Of a stretch of 64,000 bases of DNA, positions 16,784 through 25,233 are shown piece by piece (positions within the stretch are counted from its first letter, which is position 1; each line of letters begins with the position of its first letter). Made by a program: the position numbers and the translations under genes. The notes beneath the pieces were generated by a model, which saw only the letters and a program-made list of their open reading frames with translations, was not told where the DNA came from and did not search any database. The DNA is taken from the NCBI RefSeq assembly GCF_905397375.1, contig NZ_CAJPVG010000001.1, forward strand, positions 496,001 to 560,000, read 5' to 3'. The DNA is from Ralstonia mannitolilytica (lineage in GTDB: Bacteria > Pseudomonadota > Gammaproteobacteria > Burkholderiales > Burkholderiaceae).

Positions 16784-17632
16784 TCACTGCGCGGCGGCCT
16801 TGTGCTGCGCCATATGGTGGAAATACGCGAGCAGATCGTTGAGCTGCGCGTTGGACAGCGTCTTCTCGTCGATGGCGGACATGCGTGCATTGGGCCACCA
16901 GCGCAGCGATTGCGGATCGCGGATGAGGTGGCGCAGCTTCTCGTCGCCGAGGTATTCGACGGGGCTGTACGGCACGTTCAGATCCGGCCCGAGCGTCGCA
17001 TCGCCGGCGCGGTTGAGCGTGTGGCACGAAAAGCAGACACGCTGGAACGTGGCAAAGCCCCGCATGACGGGGCCATCGGCGGGCTGCCCGGCGGCGGGGC
17101 GGATGGCCGCGAAGCGCTCGCCCGGCAATGCGGCAATGTCGATGCGCACGATGCTGTAGGTCCACAGGCTTTCATTGACGAGCGAGGACTTGGCCGGCGG
17201 CGCTGTCCAGATCAGCCGGAACGGGCCGATGCCCTGGCCCTTGAGCGTGGGCCACGGCGCGTTGGGGTCTTCCACGGCCAGCCATGCGCGCGGGCCATCG
17301 GCGCGGTCGGCCAGCAGCAGGCGCGTCGGCAGGTGCGAGACATAACCGTCGCTGGCGGCCGTGGTGGCGCTGGCGTCGGGGCTGATCGACTGCCCGCGGA
17401 ACAGCTCGGTCACGGGCAGCGCCTTGAAGGTCAGGCGGCGCTTGAGGTTCTGGTCTTCCACGGTGACATCGCGCAGGTGCGGATCGTGCAGCAGCGCGTC
17501 GCGCGACAACGTACGCGATTGCCCGCCTACATTGACCGTGAGCGCGGCGCCATCGTCGGCGTGTGCCGTGCCGCCAAGCATGGCGCAGGCGCCGAGCACC
17601 CATCCCGCCATCGTCATCAGCCAGTGCTTCAT
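16784..17632 (-). CDS. Exported protein with molybdopterin-binding-like N-terminus and c-type cytochrome domain
   Basis: A 282-residue periplasmic protein. The signal peptide (WLMTMAGWVLGACAMLGGTAHA) is followed by a region resembling the oxidoreductase molybdopterin-binding fold (residues 30-165: LSRDALLHDPHLRDVTV, then TFKALPVTELF), and then a mono-heme cytochrome c domain with CFSCH near residue 203 and a possible axial Met in ARMSAID near 248. No cysteine ligand for molybdenum is visible in the first domain, so it may be a structural or electron-carrier unit. AAGGAG lies seven bases before ATG 17632. The partner redox enzyme is not in this neighbourhood. Confidence 0.82.
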   Translation of the reverse strand: MKHWLMTMAGWVLGACAMLGGTAHADDGAALTVNVGGQSRTLSRDALLHDPHLRDVTVEDQNLKRRLTFKALPVTELFRGQSISPDASATTAASDGYVSHLPTRLLLADRADGPRAWLAVEDPNAPWPTLKGQGIGPFRLIWTAPPAKSSLVNESLWTYSIVRIDIAALPGERFAAIRPAAGQPADGPVMRGFATFQRVCFSCHTLNRAGDATLGPDLNVPYSPVEYLGDEKLRHLIRDPQSLRWWPNARMSAIDEKTLSNAQLNDLLAYFHHMAQHKAAAQ

Positions 17633-17703
17633 GGAGTCTCCTTGAGAGCGTTGCGACGCAAGTGTAGGCAAGCTCACGCCGTTTGGCATGGCCCTCATCG
17701 GTA

Positions 17704-19032
17704 TTACTGTTCAAGCACGCGCTGCCTCACGGTCTGCAGGGCAGCCTCCAGCCGCTGCGGGGCGACCGAGCCCAGCGCCAGCCGCAACGCATGCGGCACC
17801 GGCTTGGACGTCGCAAAGGGCTCGGCGGTGGAGACCGAAATGCCGTCTTCCTGCAGGCACGCCGCCACGCGATCGGCGCGCACTTCGGGCGGCAGGGCAA
17901 GCCAGACGAAATACGACACCGGATGCGCAACCAGCGTCAGCCCCGCCAGCGCCTTGCGGGCCAGCGCCTGGCGCGCGGCGGCGTCCCGGCGCTTGTCGGC
18001 CTCGAGGCGGGCGACCGTGCCGTCTTGGAGCCAGGCGCACGCGAGGTTCGTCACGATGGCCGGCGTATTCCACGTCGTGGCCCGGATGGCCCGCTCGAGC
18101 GACGGCACCCACGCGGCCGGCGCCGCCATCCACCCCAAACGCAGCCCCGTGGCCACGCTCTTCGACAGGCCGGACACGTACACCGTCGATTCGGGCGCCA
18201 GCGCGGCCAGCGGCGCCGGCGCGTCGCCGGCAAGGAATGCGTAGGCGGCATCTTCAATCGCAATCAACCCATGCCGGCGCACGCTGGCCGCGAGGCGGCG
18301 GCGCCAGCCCAGGCCGCTCACCCAGCCGAGCGGGTTGTGCAGCGTGGGCATGACGTAGACGGCCCGCACGCGGCGACGCGCGCATAGCCGCTCCAGCGCA
18401 TCGGGGTCGAGCCCCTGCCCGGCCGCAGGAAGCGGCGCGAGCTCCAGATGCAGCATCTGCGCAAGGACCTTGAAGCCGGGATACGTCAGCGCATCGACGG
18501 CGACCACGTCGCCGGGTTTGAGCAGACCCATGGCCGCGACCGCCAGGCCGTGCTGCGCGCCGTCCACGATCAGCACCTGCTCGGCCGCCACGGCGAGGCC
18601 GCGCCCGGCCAGATGCCGCGCCACGCAGGCGCGCTCATGCGCGCGTCCGCCGTGCGGTGCGTAGCGCAGCAGCGCCTCCAGATCGCCGCTGGCCGCCAGG
18701 TCGCGCAATGCGCGGCTCAGCAGCCGGGCCTGCCCGGGCACCGACGGGTAGTTGAAGTTCAGGTCGACCACGCCGGCGGCCACGGCCTGCTGGTCGATGC
18801 CCAGACCGCGCGGCAGCGTGTTCTCGCGCACGAAGGTGCCCCGTCCGACTTCGCCGCTCACCAGCCCCATCGCTTCGAGCTCGGCATATACACGCGTGGC
18901 CGTGACCAGCGCCACGCCATGCCGCTGGGCAAGTTGCCGGTGTGTGGGCAGGCGCGTGCCCGGCGGCAGTCGGCCGCTGCGGATCTGCTCGGCGAGCCGT
19001 TCCACCAGCGGCTGATAACGGGTTTGGGTCAT
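17704..19032 (-). CDS. MocR/PdxR-type regulator (GntR DNA-binding plus aminotransferase fold)
   Basis: A 442-residue fusion regulator. An N-terminal GntR winged helix (LAEQIRSGRLPPGTRLPTHRQLAQRHGVALVTATRVYAELEAMGLV) is joined to a class I aminotransferase domain. The PLP lysine is in VYVSGLSKSVATGLRLGW near residue 285 and the phosphate-binding block lies upstream. Such proteins sense PLP or amino acid adducts and usually control a divergent neighbour. Here that neighbour is the DJ-1/PfpI gene at 19116. A small dyad, ACAAT-N6-ATTGT at 19048-19063, lies in the shared region and is a possible operator. Confidence 0.92.
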   Translation of the reverse strand: MTQTRYQPLVERLAEQIRSGRLPPGTRLPTHRQLAQRHGVALVTATRVYAELEAMGLVSGEVGRGTFVRENTLPRGLGIDQQAVAAGVVDLNFNYPSVPGQARLLSRALRDLAASGDLEALLRYAPHGGRAHERACVARHLAGRGLAVAAEQVLIVDGAQHGLAVAAMGLLKPGDVVAVDALTYPGFKVLAQMLHLELAPLPAAGQGLDPDALERLCARRRVRAVYVMPTLHNPLGWVSGLGWRRRLAASVRRHGLIAIEDAAYAFLAGDAPAPLAALAPESTVYVSGLSKSVATGLRLGWMAAPAAWVPSLERAIRATTWNTPAIVTNLACAWLQDGTVARLEADKRRDAAARQALARKALAGLTLVAHPVSYFVWLALPPEVRADRVAACLQEDGISVSTAEPFATSKPVPHALRLALGSVAPQRLEAALQTVRQRVLEQ

Positions 19033-19047
19033 GGCAGTGTACTCAGG

Positions 19048-19063
19048 ACAATTTTTTGATTGT
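19048..19063. promoter_or_regulatory. Possible MocR operator dyad
   Basis: ACAAT (19048-19052) and ATTGT (19059-19063) form an inverted repeat around a T-tract in the 83-base space between the divergent MocR and DJ-1 genes. Position alone suggests regulation. Confidence 0.35.
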
Positions 19064-19115
19064 ATTGCCGGCAGCCCCTAGCATGCTCAAACCCCCAACC
19101 CTGCGCTGCTTCGCC

Positions 19116-19718
19116 ATGCACATCGCCATCCTGACTTTCGACGGGTTCAACGAACTCGATTCGCTCATCGCCCTGGGCGTGCTCAACCGCATCCGGAAGC
19201 CGGGCTGGCACGTGAGCCTGTGCTGCCCGCAGGCGGAAGTCACGTCGATGAACGGCGTGACCGTGCGCGCGCAGTCGATGCTCGAAGAGGCGCGCACCGC
19301 CGACGCCGTGCTGGTGGGCAGCGGCGTCCGCACGCGCGAGGTGGTGGCCGATGCGGCGTTGATGGCGCGTCTGGGGCTCGATCCCGCCCGCCAGCTGATC
19401 GGCGCGCAGTGCTCGGGCACGTTGGTGCTCGCCAGGCTCGGCCTGCTGGGCAGCGTGCCGGCCTGCACCGACCTGACCACCAAGCCGTGGGTGCAGGAAG
19501 CCGGCGTGGAGGTGCTCAACCAGGCGTTCTACGCCCGCGGCAACGTTGCCACGGCGGGCGGGTGTTTGGCGTCGCCGTATCTGGCCGCGTGGGTGATCGC
19601 TCGCACGGAAGGCATGGAGGCGGCCGCCGCCGCGCTGCACTATGTCGCGCCGGTCGGCGAGAAAGAGGCGTATGTCGACAACGCCATGCGCCACCTCGGA
19701 CCCCACCTGCCTGGCTGA
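19116..19718 (+). CDS. DJ-1/PfpI family protein
   Basis: A 200-residue cytoplasmic protein of the DJ-1/ThiJ/PfpI superfamily. The opening IAILTFDGFNELDSLIALGVL is typical, and the nucleophile-elbow Cys is in LIGAQCSGTLVLARLGLL near residue 98. Family members act as glyoxalases, isonitrile hydratases or regulators, and this one lacks any DNA-binding domain. ATG 19116 is the conserved start; an in-frame ATG at 19083 would add eleven residues, and neither has a strong ribosome site. It is divergent from the MocR gene, its probable regulator. Confidence 0.88.
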   Translation: MHIAILTFDGFNELDSLIALGVLNRIRKPGWHVSLCCPQAEVTSMNGVTVRAQSMLEEARTADAVLVGSGVRTREVVADAALMARLGLDPARQLIGAQCSGTLVLARLGLLGSVPACTDLTTKPWVQEAGVEVLNQAFYARGNVATAGGCLASPYLAAWVIARTEGMEAAAAALHYVAPVGEKEAYVDNAMRHLGPHLPG

Positions 19719-19790
19719 TGCCCGGCGCGGCACGACGGCGATAGACTGACCAGCCCTTCACCCTCGCAGGCCTTGCTCAGGAGTCACATC

Positions 19791-20246
19791 TTGAACACGC
19801 TGACGACATTGAAGACGCTGGCGCTGCCCATCGCGCTGGCGGTGCTGGCCCACAGCACCGGCGCCCTGGCGGCGGAAAGCCTGGCCAACGGCATCAAGCG
19901 CCGCGCGCCGCAAGGCATCACCACGCGGATGTACGCCTGCGTCGACAAGGCGGGCGAGAACGCCGACGCCATCGGCGCCTGCCTGTCTGCCGAGAAGGCG
20001 GCGCAGGACGAACGCCTGGCCACGGTCTACAAGGCGCTGCTCGGCAAGCTCGATGGCAGCGCCAGGGACGCGCTCGTGAACTCGCAACAGGCGTGGCAGG
20101 ACTTCCATGCCAAGAGCGCCGCCCTGGAGACGAGGCTCTATGGCAAGAGCCCGTTGAACGACCTGCAGCGTCTCGAGAACGCGATCTTCCGCCTGAGCGA
20201 ACGCGCGAATGCGCTGGACAAATACCTGGCCGCAAAGGGCCAATGA
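19791..20246 (+). CDS. Exported LprI-like (DUF1311) protein
   Basis: A 151-residue secreted protein. A signal peptide (LTTLKTLALPIALAVLAHSTGALA) precedes an LprI-type four-helix region with a paired-cysteine pattern (YACVDKAGENADAIGACLSAEKAAQDERLATVY). Members of this group bind lysozyme or other periplasmic targets, though many are uncharacterised. The start is a TTG at 19791 with AGGAG seven bases upstream; no in-frame ATG precedes the signal peptide. It is convergent with the nucleosidase gene 15 bases away. Confidence 0.82.
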   Translation: MNTLTTLKTLALPIALAVLAHSTGALAAESLANGIKRRAPQGITTRMYACVDKAGENADAIGACLSAEKAAQDERLATVYKALLGKLDGSARDALVNSQQAWQDFHAKSAALETRLYGKSPLNDLQRLENAIFRLSERANALDKYLAAKGQ

Positions 20247-20261
20247 CGCTGCGGGCCGTGC

Positions 20262-21053
20262 TCAGGCGGCGTGCATCGCCGAGAGCCAGTTGCGCAGGAT
20301 CGCCACGCTATAGCGCGAATCGACCTGTGCGATGAACTGCGCAAAGTCCACGCTCGCCGTGTCGTCCGCGCGGTCGGAAATCGTGCGGATGGCCGCAAAC
20401 GGCACGCCCCACTCGTCGCAGACCTGGGCGACGGCGGCGCCTTCCATCTCCACGGCCAGCGTGTCGGGCAACGCATGGCGCAGCACGGCGCTTTCGGCCG
20501 ACGTGCAGACGAAGCGATCGCCGCTGACGATGAGGCCGGAGTGCACCTGCGGCGCCGCAATGCCAAAGGCCTGCATCACCGCGGGCCCCAGCAGCGCATG
20601 CGGATCTGCGAGCGCCGCGCATGCGCTTTGCCGCAGGGCATCGGCCAGCGCCGCGTCGGCGGCAAAGCGGGCCACGCCCATCAGCGGAATTTCCCAGCGC
20701 GGGAACAGCGGCGAGGCATCGACGTCGTGCTGCAGCAGCTCGGACGACACCACCACATCGCCCACCGCCACCCCCGGTGCCAGGGCCCCGGCCACACCGG
20801 CAAACACCACCGCCCGCACCCCGAAATGCGTGATCAGCACCGCCGCCGTGGTGGCCGCCGCCACCTTGCCGACGCGTGAGAGCACCACCACCACGGGCTG
20901 CCCCTCAAACGCACCCGTCCAGAAGTCCCGATTGCCGATGCGCACGCGCTGCGCGTCGGACAACAGCGTCAACAGCTCGCTGATCTCCTCGTGCAGGGCG
21001 GCGACGATGCCGATGGGGCCATTGGCGTGAGGCTGGGCGGAAGGCGCGTTCAT
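20262..21053 (-). CDS. mtnN: 5'-methylthioadenosine/S-adenosylhomocysteine nucleosidase
   Basis: A 263-residue enzyme expected to remove adenine from MTA and SAH, feeding methionine salvage and activated methyl recycling. The catalytic positions are recognisable: the N-terminal Glu in GIVAALHEEISEL, the ribose-binding VEMEGAAVAQVC near residue 205 and the adenine-protonating Asp in AIRTISDRAD near 228. The block LIVSGDRFVC matches E. coli Pfs. It is a little longer than Pfs at both ends. Its ATG overlaps the stop of the DJ-1 gene (21050-21053), so the two are translationally coupled. The pairing is not one I know as a pathway. Confidence 0.88.
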   Translation of the reverse strand: MNAPSAQPHANGPIGIVAALHEEISELLTLLSDAQRVRIGNRDFWTGAFEGQPVVVVLSRVGKVAAATTAAVLITHFGVRAVVFAGVAGALAPGVAVGDVVVSSELLQHDVDASPLFPRWEIPLMGVARFAADAALADALRQSACAALADPHALLGPAVMQAFGIAAPQVHSGLIVSGDRFVCTSAESAVLRHALPDTLAVEMEGAAVAQVCDEWGVPFAAIRTISDRADDTASVDFAQFIAQVDSRYSVAILRNWLSAMHAA

Positions 21054-21814
21054 GCGGTGGCAGGGCCGGCGTGCGGCGATGGCGTCGAAAACCCGCCATT
21101 GTCGCCGCAATCGGCCGGCACCCGCATTGACATTGCCTGCGCCGCCTTCTGCACGGCCGCGTAGCGATCGGCGCGCAGGCGATTCAGGCGCTCCGTCACG
21201 GCGTGCAGGACCGGGGCGGCGGCACGTTCGGGGCGGCCGCAGTCGAACGGCGGTGCGGGGGCGTACTCGATGCCGAGCTGCACGGCCTGGGCGTGGTCGG
21301 TGCCGGCAATGTCGGCCATGACGGTGAGCGCCATGTCGATGCCCGCCGTCACCCCGCCGCCGGTGATGAGGTTGCCGTCGCGCACGACGCGGGCTTCGTC
21401 GACGGTCGCTTCAAACGTGGGCAGCAGGTCGCGCCAGGCCCAGTGGCATGCCGCGCGCTTGCCGCGCAGCAGCCCCGCCGCACCCAGCACGAGCGAGCCA
21501 GTGCACACCGAGGTGACATAGCGGGCGCCATCGGCCAGGCGGCGCACCTGCCGCACGAACTCAGCGTCGCCCATGGCTTCGATGACGCCGAAGCCGCCCG
21601 GCACGCAGATGAGATCGGCATGTCCGATGTCGGCCAGCCCCTGCACGTTCGAGATCGTGAGGCCGCCGTCGGCATGGATCTCGCCGCCGCGTGCCGAGGC
21701 GACGATGCATTGCGCGCCGGGCAGGCGCCAGAACACTTCGTGCGGGCCGGTGAAGTCCAGCTGCGTCACGCGGTCGTACAGTGCAAAGACAACGATGAAC
21801 GGGGATGCGGTCAT
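21050..21814 (-). CDS. DJ-1/PfpI family protein (isonitrile hydratase-like)
   Basis: A 254-residue protein of the DJ-1/PfpI superfamily. It matches the isonitrile hydratase-like branch: FALYDRVTQLDFTGPHEVFWRLPG at the start, the elbow Cys in TSVCTGSLVLGAAGLLRGKRAACHW near residue 103, and ITGGGVTAGIDMAL near 150. An extra C-terminal helical tail of about 40 residues is present. It could hydrate isonitriles to N-formamides or act on another small electrophile. It is the first gene of a two-gene unit with mtnN and is divergent from a GlxA-type regulator that itself carries a DJ-1 domain. Confidence 0.88.
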   Translation of the reverse strand: MTASPFIVVFALYDRVTQLDFTGPHEVFWRLPGAQCIVASARGGEIHADGGLTISNVQGLADIGHADLICVPGGFGVIEAMGDAEFVRQVRRLADGARYVTSVCTGSLVLGAAGLLRGKRAACHWAWRDLLPTFEATVDEARVVRDGNLITGGGVTAGIDMALTVMADIAGTDHAQAVQLGIEYAPAPPFDCGRPERAAAPVLHAVTERLNRLRADRYAAVQKAAQAMSMRVPADCGDNGGFSTPSPHAGPATA

Positions 21815-21907
21815 GGTCCGGTTCTCCGGGGTTTCGGGTGGTTGACGCCTCGTAGCATCGCGCTCTATCGTGTTGGCAGCAATGTCGTGTATCCCACTTT
21901 TTCTGCC

Positions 21908-22843
21908 ATGACCCATCGTATTGCCGTGCTGGTCTTTCCCGACTTCCAGGTGCTCGACGCCGCGGGGCCCGTGGCCGCATTCGAGGTCGCAAGCCGCTAT
22001 CGGGACGACCACTACGCGGTGCGCACGGTGGCCGCCCAGCCGGGCCTGGTGCGCAGTTCTTCCGGCGCAAGCTGGGCGGCCGAGCCGCTGCCCCCGGCCA
22101 GCCAGGTCGATACGCTGCTCGTGGCCGGCGGCGACGGCGTGGATGCCGCCATGGCCGATGCACGCACGCGCCGCTTCGTGCAGCGCTGCGCGGCCCGCGG
22201 TGCGCGTGTGGCCAGCGTGTGCTCGGGCAGCCTGCTGCTGGCGGCCACCGGCTTGCTGGACGGCCGGCGCGCCACCACGCATTGGGGTCGCAGCACGCAG
22301 TTCGCACGCGAGTTTCCGCAGGTGCATCTCGAGGCCGACCACATCTACGTCAACGACGGCCGCTTCTGGACGAGCGCCGGCATCAGCGCAGGCATCGACC
22401 TGGCCCTCGCCCTCATCGCCGAAGACCTGGGCGAGCGGCTGGCGCGGGCCGTGGCGCGGCAGCTCGTGGTGTATTACCGGCGGCCCGGCGGGCAATCGCA
22501 GTTCTCCGCGCTCAACGAGATGGACTCGGCGCGCGGCCGCTTCAAGCCGCTGCTCGACCATGTCCGCCGCAACCTGGCCGATGCCCACCGCGTCGACGAC
22601 CTGGCCGGCCGCGCCTGCATGAGCCCGCGCCATTTCGCCCGCGCATTCCAGGCCGAGACCGGCCTCACGCCCGCCAAGGCGGTGGAAAAACTGCGCGTGG
22701 AAGCGGCCCGGGCGGCACTCGAGAGCGGCGCGGCCTCGATGCAGCGCGTTGCCACGGAGTGCGGTTTTGGCGATACCGAGCGCATGCGGCGCAGTTTCCA
22801 GCGTCTGCTGGGCATGCCGCCGTCAGCATTGCGGGCCCGGTAG
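21908..22843 (+). CDS. GlxA-type AraC regulator with N-terminal DJ-1 domain
   Basis: A 311-residue transcriptional regulator. Residues 1-180 form a DJ-1/PfpI sensor (VLVFPDFQVLDAAGPVAAFEV, VASVCSGSLLLAATGLLDGRRATTHW, TSAGISAGIDLAL). An AraC/XylS double helix-turn-helix follows from about 210 (DDLAGRACMSPRHFARAFQAETGLTPAKAVEKLRVEAARAAL). It is divergent from the isonitrile hydratase-like gene, with 93 bases between starts, and by family habit should activate it. No Shine-Dalgarno site stands out at ATG 21908. Confidence 0.92.
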   Translation: MTHRIAVLVFPDFQVLDAAGPVAAFEVASRYRDDHYAVRTVAAQPGLVRSSSGASWAAEPLPPASQVDTLLVAGGDGVDAAMADARTRRFVQRCAARGARVASVCSGSLLLAATGLLDGRRATTHWGRSTQFAREFPQVHLEADHIYVNDGRFWTSAGISAGIDLALALIAEDLGERLARAVARQLVVYYRRPGGQSQFSALNEMDSARGRFKPLLDHVRRNLADAHRVDDLAGRACMSPRHFARAFQAETGLTPAKAVEKLRVEAARAALESGAASMQRVATECGFGDTERMRRSFQRLLGMPPSALRAR

Positions 22844-22953
22844 CACGGCCCAAACCCGCGCCGTTGTGCGATTGGCCTGTCGCAGGCCTGAACCTTGCGT
22901 CTGCGCATGCGCGCCGCCCGACCGAGGCGGCAGACATCGAAGAGGAGACGCAC

Positions 22954-23112
22954 ATGCCAATCCGCGAATTGCTGACCATCGTGGGGGTCTCGCTGGCCGT
23001 CATCACGGCATATTCGCTCGCCCGCGACCTGACGGATGATCCGGTGGGCGCCATCACGCCGCATGACAGCATCGTCCAGACCTATGCGCGCATGAACGGG
23101 CCGCACGAGTAA
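22954..23112 (+). CDS. Small single-span membrane protein (52 aa)
   Basis: A 52-residue protein beginning MPIRELLTIVGVSLAVITAY: one hydrophobic span near the N-terminus, then an acidic, apparently soluble tail. GAGGAG stands six bases before the ATG, which is stronger evidence for translation than most reading frames of this size have. Its stop is 4 bases before the SIR2-like gene, so the two may be co-transcribed. I do not recognise the family; a membrane-anchored accessory of the downstream gene is one possibility. Confidence 0.6.
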   Translation: MPIRELLTIVGVSLAVITAYSLARDLTDDPVGAITPHDSIVQTYARMNGPHE

Positions 23113-23116
23113 GCGG

Positions 23117-24037
23117 ATGGCGCGCAAACGCCGCCGCAACGCCACGCTGATCGACTGGCCGCCACGGCTGGTGGAAGACATCGCCCGACGCCGGGCGGTG
23201 CTCTTCTTCGGCTCGGGCATTTCGGCCAACGCGCGTTCGGCCGACGGTTCGCGGCGCCCGCCCACGTGGGCCGAACTGCTGTGCGAGGCCGCCAACACCA
23301 TCGCGGCGGATAGCCCGCAACTGGCCGAGGAAGTGCGCGCGTTCGTCGGGCGCGGCGACGTGCTCACCGCCGCCGAGATCGTGCGCCGCACGCTCGGCCA
23401 GCGGCGGCTGACCACCCTGCTGCGCCGCCAGCTCGTTGCGCCGGACTTTGCGCCCGCGCCCGTGCACGAAGCGTTGCTGGCGCTGGACTTCCGCATCACG
23501 CTCACGCCCAACTTCGATACGCTGTATGAAACGCTGGCCACGGCGCGCGGCATGCCGCCCGTGGCCGTGTGCGACTACAGCGACCCGACCGTCGCCGCGC
23601 GCGTGCGCGAAGACCGCAACCTCATCATCAAGACGCATGGCTCGATGACGCAGCCGGCCTCGCTGATCTTCTCGCGCTGCGATTACGTCCGTGCACGGGC
23701 ACGCTACCGCGCCTTCTACGACCTGGTGGAGGCGCTGCTGCGTACGCATACCTTCCTGTTTGTGGGCTGCGGCATCGACGATTCCGACATGCGCGCGCTG
23801 CTCGAGACATACGGCGCCGAGCACCCCGAGGCGGAACGCCACTACTTCGTCGCGGCGGCCGACACGTTCTCCGACCTGACGGCCAGCGTGCTGGAAGACG
23901 CGCTGAACCTGCACGTGCTGCGCTATCAGGCACCCGCGGCCGACCACGCCGCGCTGTTGAACGCGCTGCAGGCGCTGGGCGCCGCCGTGGAGGCTGCGCG
24001 TGCCGCCATGCGGCCCGGCCGGCGGCGCGCGCCATGA
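23117..24037 (+). CDS. SIR2-like domain protein
   Basis: A 306-residue protein with a SIR2-like NAD-binding core. The motifs appear in order: the glycine loop AVLFFGSGIS near residue 28, the Asn motif ITLTPNFDTLYE near 131 and the catalytic His in LIIKTHGS near 165, then FLFVGCGIDDSDMRALL near 213. Proteins of this group cleave or bind NAD+, and several are effector subunits of antiphage systems, but others occur outside defence. There is no zinc-ribbon of true sirtuin deacetylases. Its stop overlaps the ATG of the DUF72 gene (ATGA), so they are coupled. The basic N- and C-terminal ends might contact nucleic acid. Confidence 0.82.
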   Translation: MARKRRRNATLIDWPPRLVEDIARRRAVLFFGSGISANARSADGSRRPPTWAELLCEAANTIAADSPQLAEEVRAFVGRGDVLTAAEIVRRTLGQRRLTTLLRRQLVAPDFAPAPVHEALLALDFRITLTPNFDTLYETLATARGMPPVAVCDYSDPTVAARVREDRNLIIKTHGSMTQPASLIFSRCDYVRARARYRAFYDLVEALLRTHTFLFVGCGIDDSDMRALLETYGAEHPEAERHYFVAAADTFSDLTASVLEDALNLHVLRYQAPAADHAALLNALQALGAAVEAARAAMRPGRRRAP

Positions 24038-24909
24038 CGATCCGCATCGGCATCTCGGGGTGGCGCTATGCCGGCTGGCGCGGCGTGTTCTATCCGGAAG
24101 ACCTGGCGCAGCGGCGCGAGCTCGAATACGCCTCGCGGCAGTTCAGCACCATCGAGATCAACGGATCGCACTACTCGCTGCAATCCATCGGCAGCTGGCG
24201 CGCCTGGTACGACACCGTGCCCGACGACTTCGTCTTTGCCGTCAAGGGCCCGCGCTACCTCACGCACATGCTGCGCTTTCGCGACGAGACGGCGGTGCCG
24301 GCCATCGCCAACTTCTTTGCCTCCGGCGTGCTGGCGCTTCGACACAAGCTCGGGCCGTTCCTGTGGCAGTTTCCGCCCAACTATCGCTTTGATTCGCAGC
24401 GGTTCGAGCGCTTTCTGTCGCTGCTGCCGCACGACACCGCCGCGGCGCGCGCCCTGGCCCGGCAGCACGATGCGCGCGTCAAGGCGCCCTGGTTTGCCGC
24501 ACGCGGGCAACAAGCGCTGCGCCATGCTGTGGAAGTCCGCCATGCAAGCTTCTGCACGCCCGAGTTCGTCGCGCTGCTGCGCCGGCACGGTGCTGCGTTG
24601 GTGGTCTCGCACGCCATCGCGGAGTGGCCATATCTCGAAGATGTGACGAGCGATTTCGTCTACCTGCGCCTGCACGGCGCCGATGCGCTGTACACCGGCG
24701 CCTATTCCGATGCGGCGCTCGACCGCTGGGCCGAACGCATCGACCTGTGGGCGAGCGGACGCGAACCGGCCGATGCACAACGCGCAGGCAGTGCGGCGCG
24801 GCCGCGGCGCGCGGGCCGGGACGTGTACTGCTATTTCGATAACGACGTGAAAGTGCAGGCGCCCGCGGATGCGCGGCGGTTGCGGGAGCGCCTGGCCCTG
24901 GCAACGTGA
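24034..24909 (+). CDS. DUF72 family protein (TIM-barrel)
   Basis: A 291-residue DUF72 protein. The family start is clear (IRIGISGWRYAGWRGVFYPEDLAQ), followed by FSTIEINGSHYSL, VFAVKGPRYLTH, the HAVEVRHASFCTPEF block near residue 170 and FVYLRLHG near 210. The C-terminus carries VYCYFDNDVKVQAPADA, as usual. The fold is a TIM barrel with conserved acidic residues; a biochemical role is not established. It overlaps the SIR2-like gene by four bases, an arrangement that suggests joint function or shared expression. Confidence 0.9.
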   Translation: MTIRIGISGWRYAGWRGVFYPEDLAQRRELEYASRQFSTIEINGSHYSLQSIGSWRAWYDTVPDDFVFAVKGPRYLTHMLRFRDETAVPAIANFFASGVLALRHKLGPFLWQFPPNYRFDSQRFERFLSLLPHDTAAARALARQHDARVKAPWFAARGQQALRHAVEVRHASFCTPEFVALLRRHGAALVVSHAIAEWPYLEDVTSDFVYLRLHGADALYTGAYSDAALDRWAERIDLWASGREPADAQRAGSAARPRRAGRDVYCYFDNDVKVQAPADARRLRERLALAT

Positions 24910-24937
24910 GGCGGACGCTGCCCTACCGCCCGTGGCG

Positions 24938-25186
24938 TTATCCGAGCCGCACGGCTGCGACCAGGCCGCCGCCCTCGCGGTTGGACAGCTTGAGCACACC
25001 GCCCGCCGCCTCCGCCAATTGCTGCGCAATCGCCAACCCGAGCCCCGTACCGCCAGACTCCCGGCTGCGTGAATTCTCCAGCCGCACGAACGGCTGCAGC
25101 CCCGCACCCAGCTTGTCTTCGGGGATGCCCGGCCCGCGGTCGCCGACCTCCATCACCCGGCCTCGCCGTCGCGGCGCACGCAACAC
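24938..25186 (-). pseudogene. Remnant of a sensor histidine kinase (C-terminal ATPase piece)
   Basis: Only the end of a HATPase_c domain is left: the G1 box region MEVGDRGPGIPEDKL, the FVRLENSRSRESGGTG segment and the G2 box GTGLGLAIAQQLAEAAGG. The dimerisation His, the N box, sensor and membrane parts are all missing, and the frame runs into the end of the enoyl-CoA hydratase gene, which stops at 25234. No response regulator is adjacent. I read it as a deletion product of an EnvZ/BaeS-type kinase gene. Confidence 0.75.
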
Positions 25187-25233
25187 TCGCAAGCCGCAGC
25201 GACCGGCATGACACGCGACGAGCGCGCCCGCCC

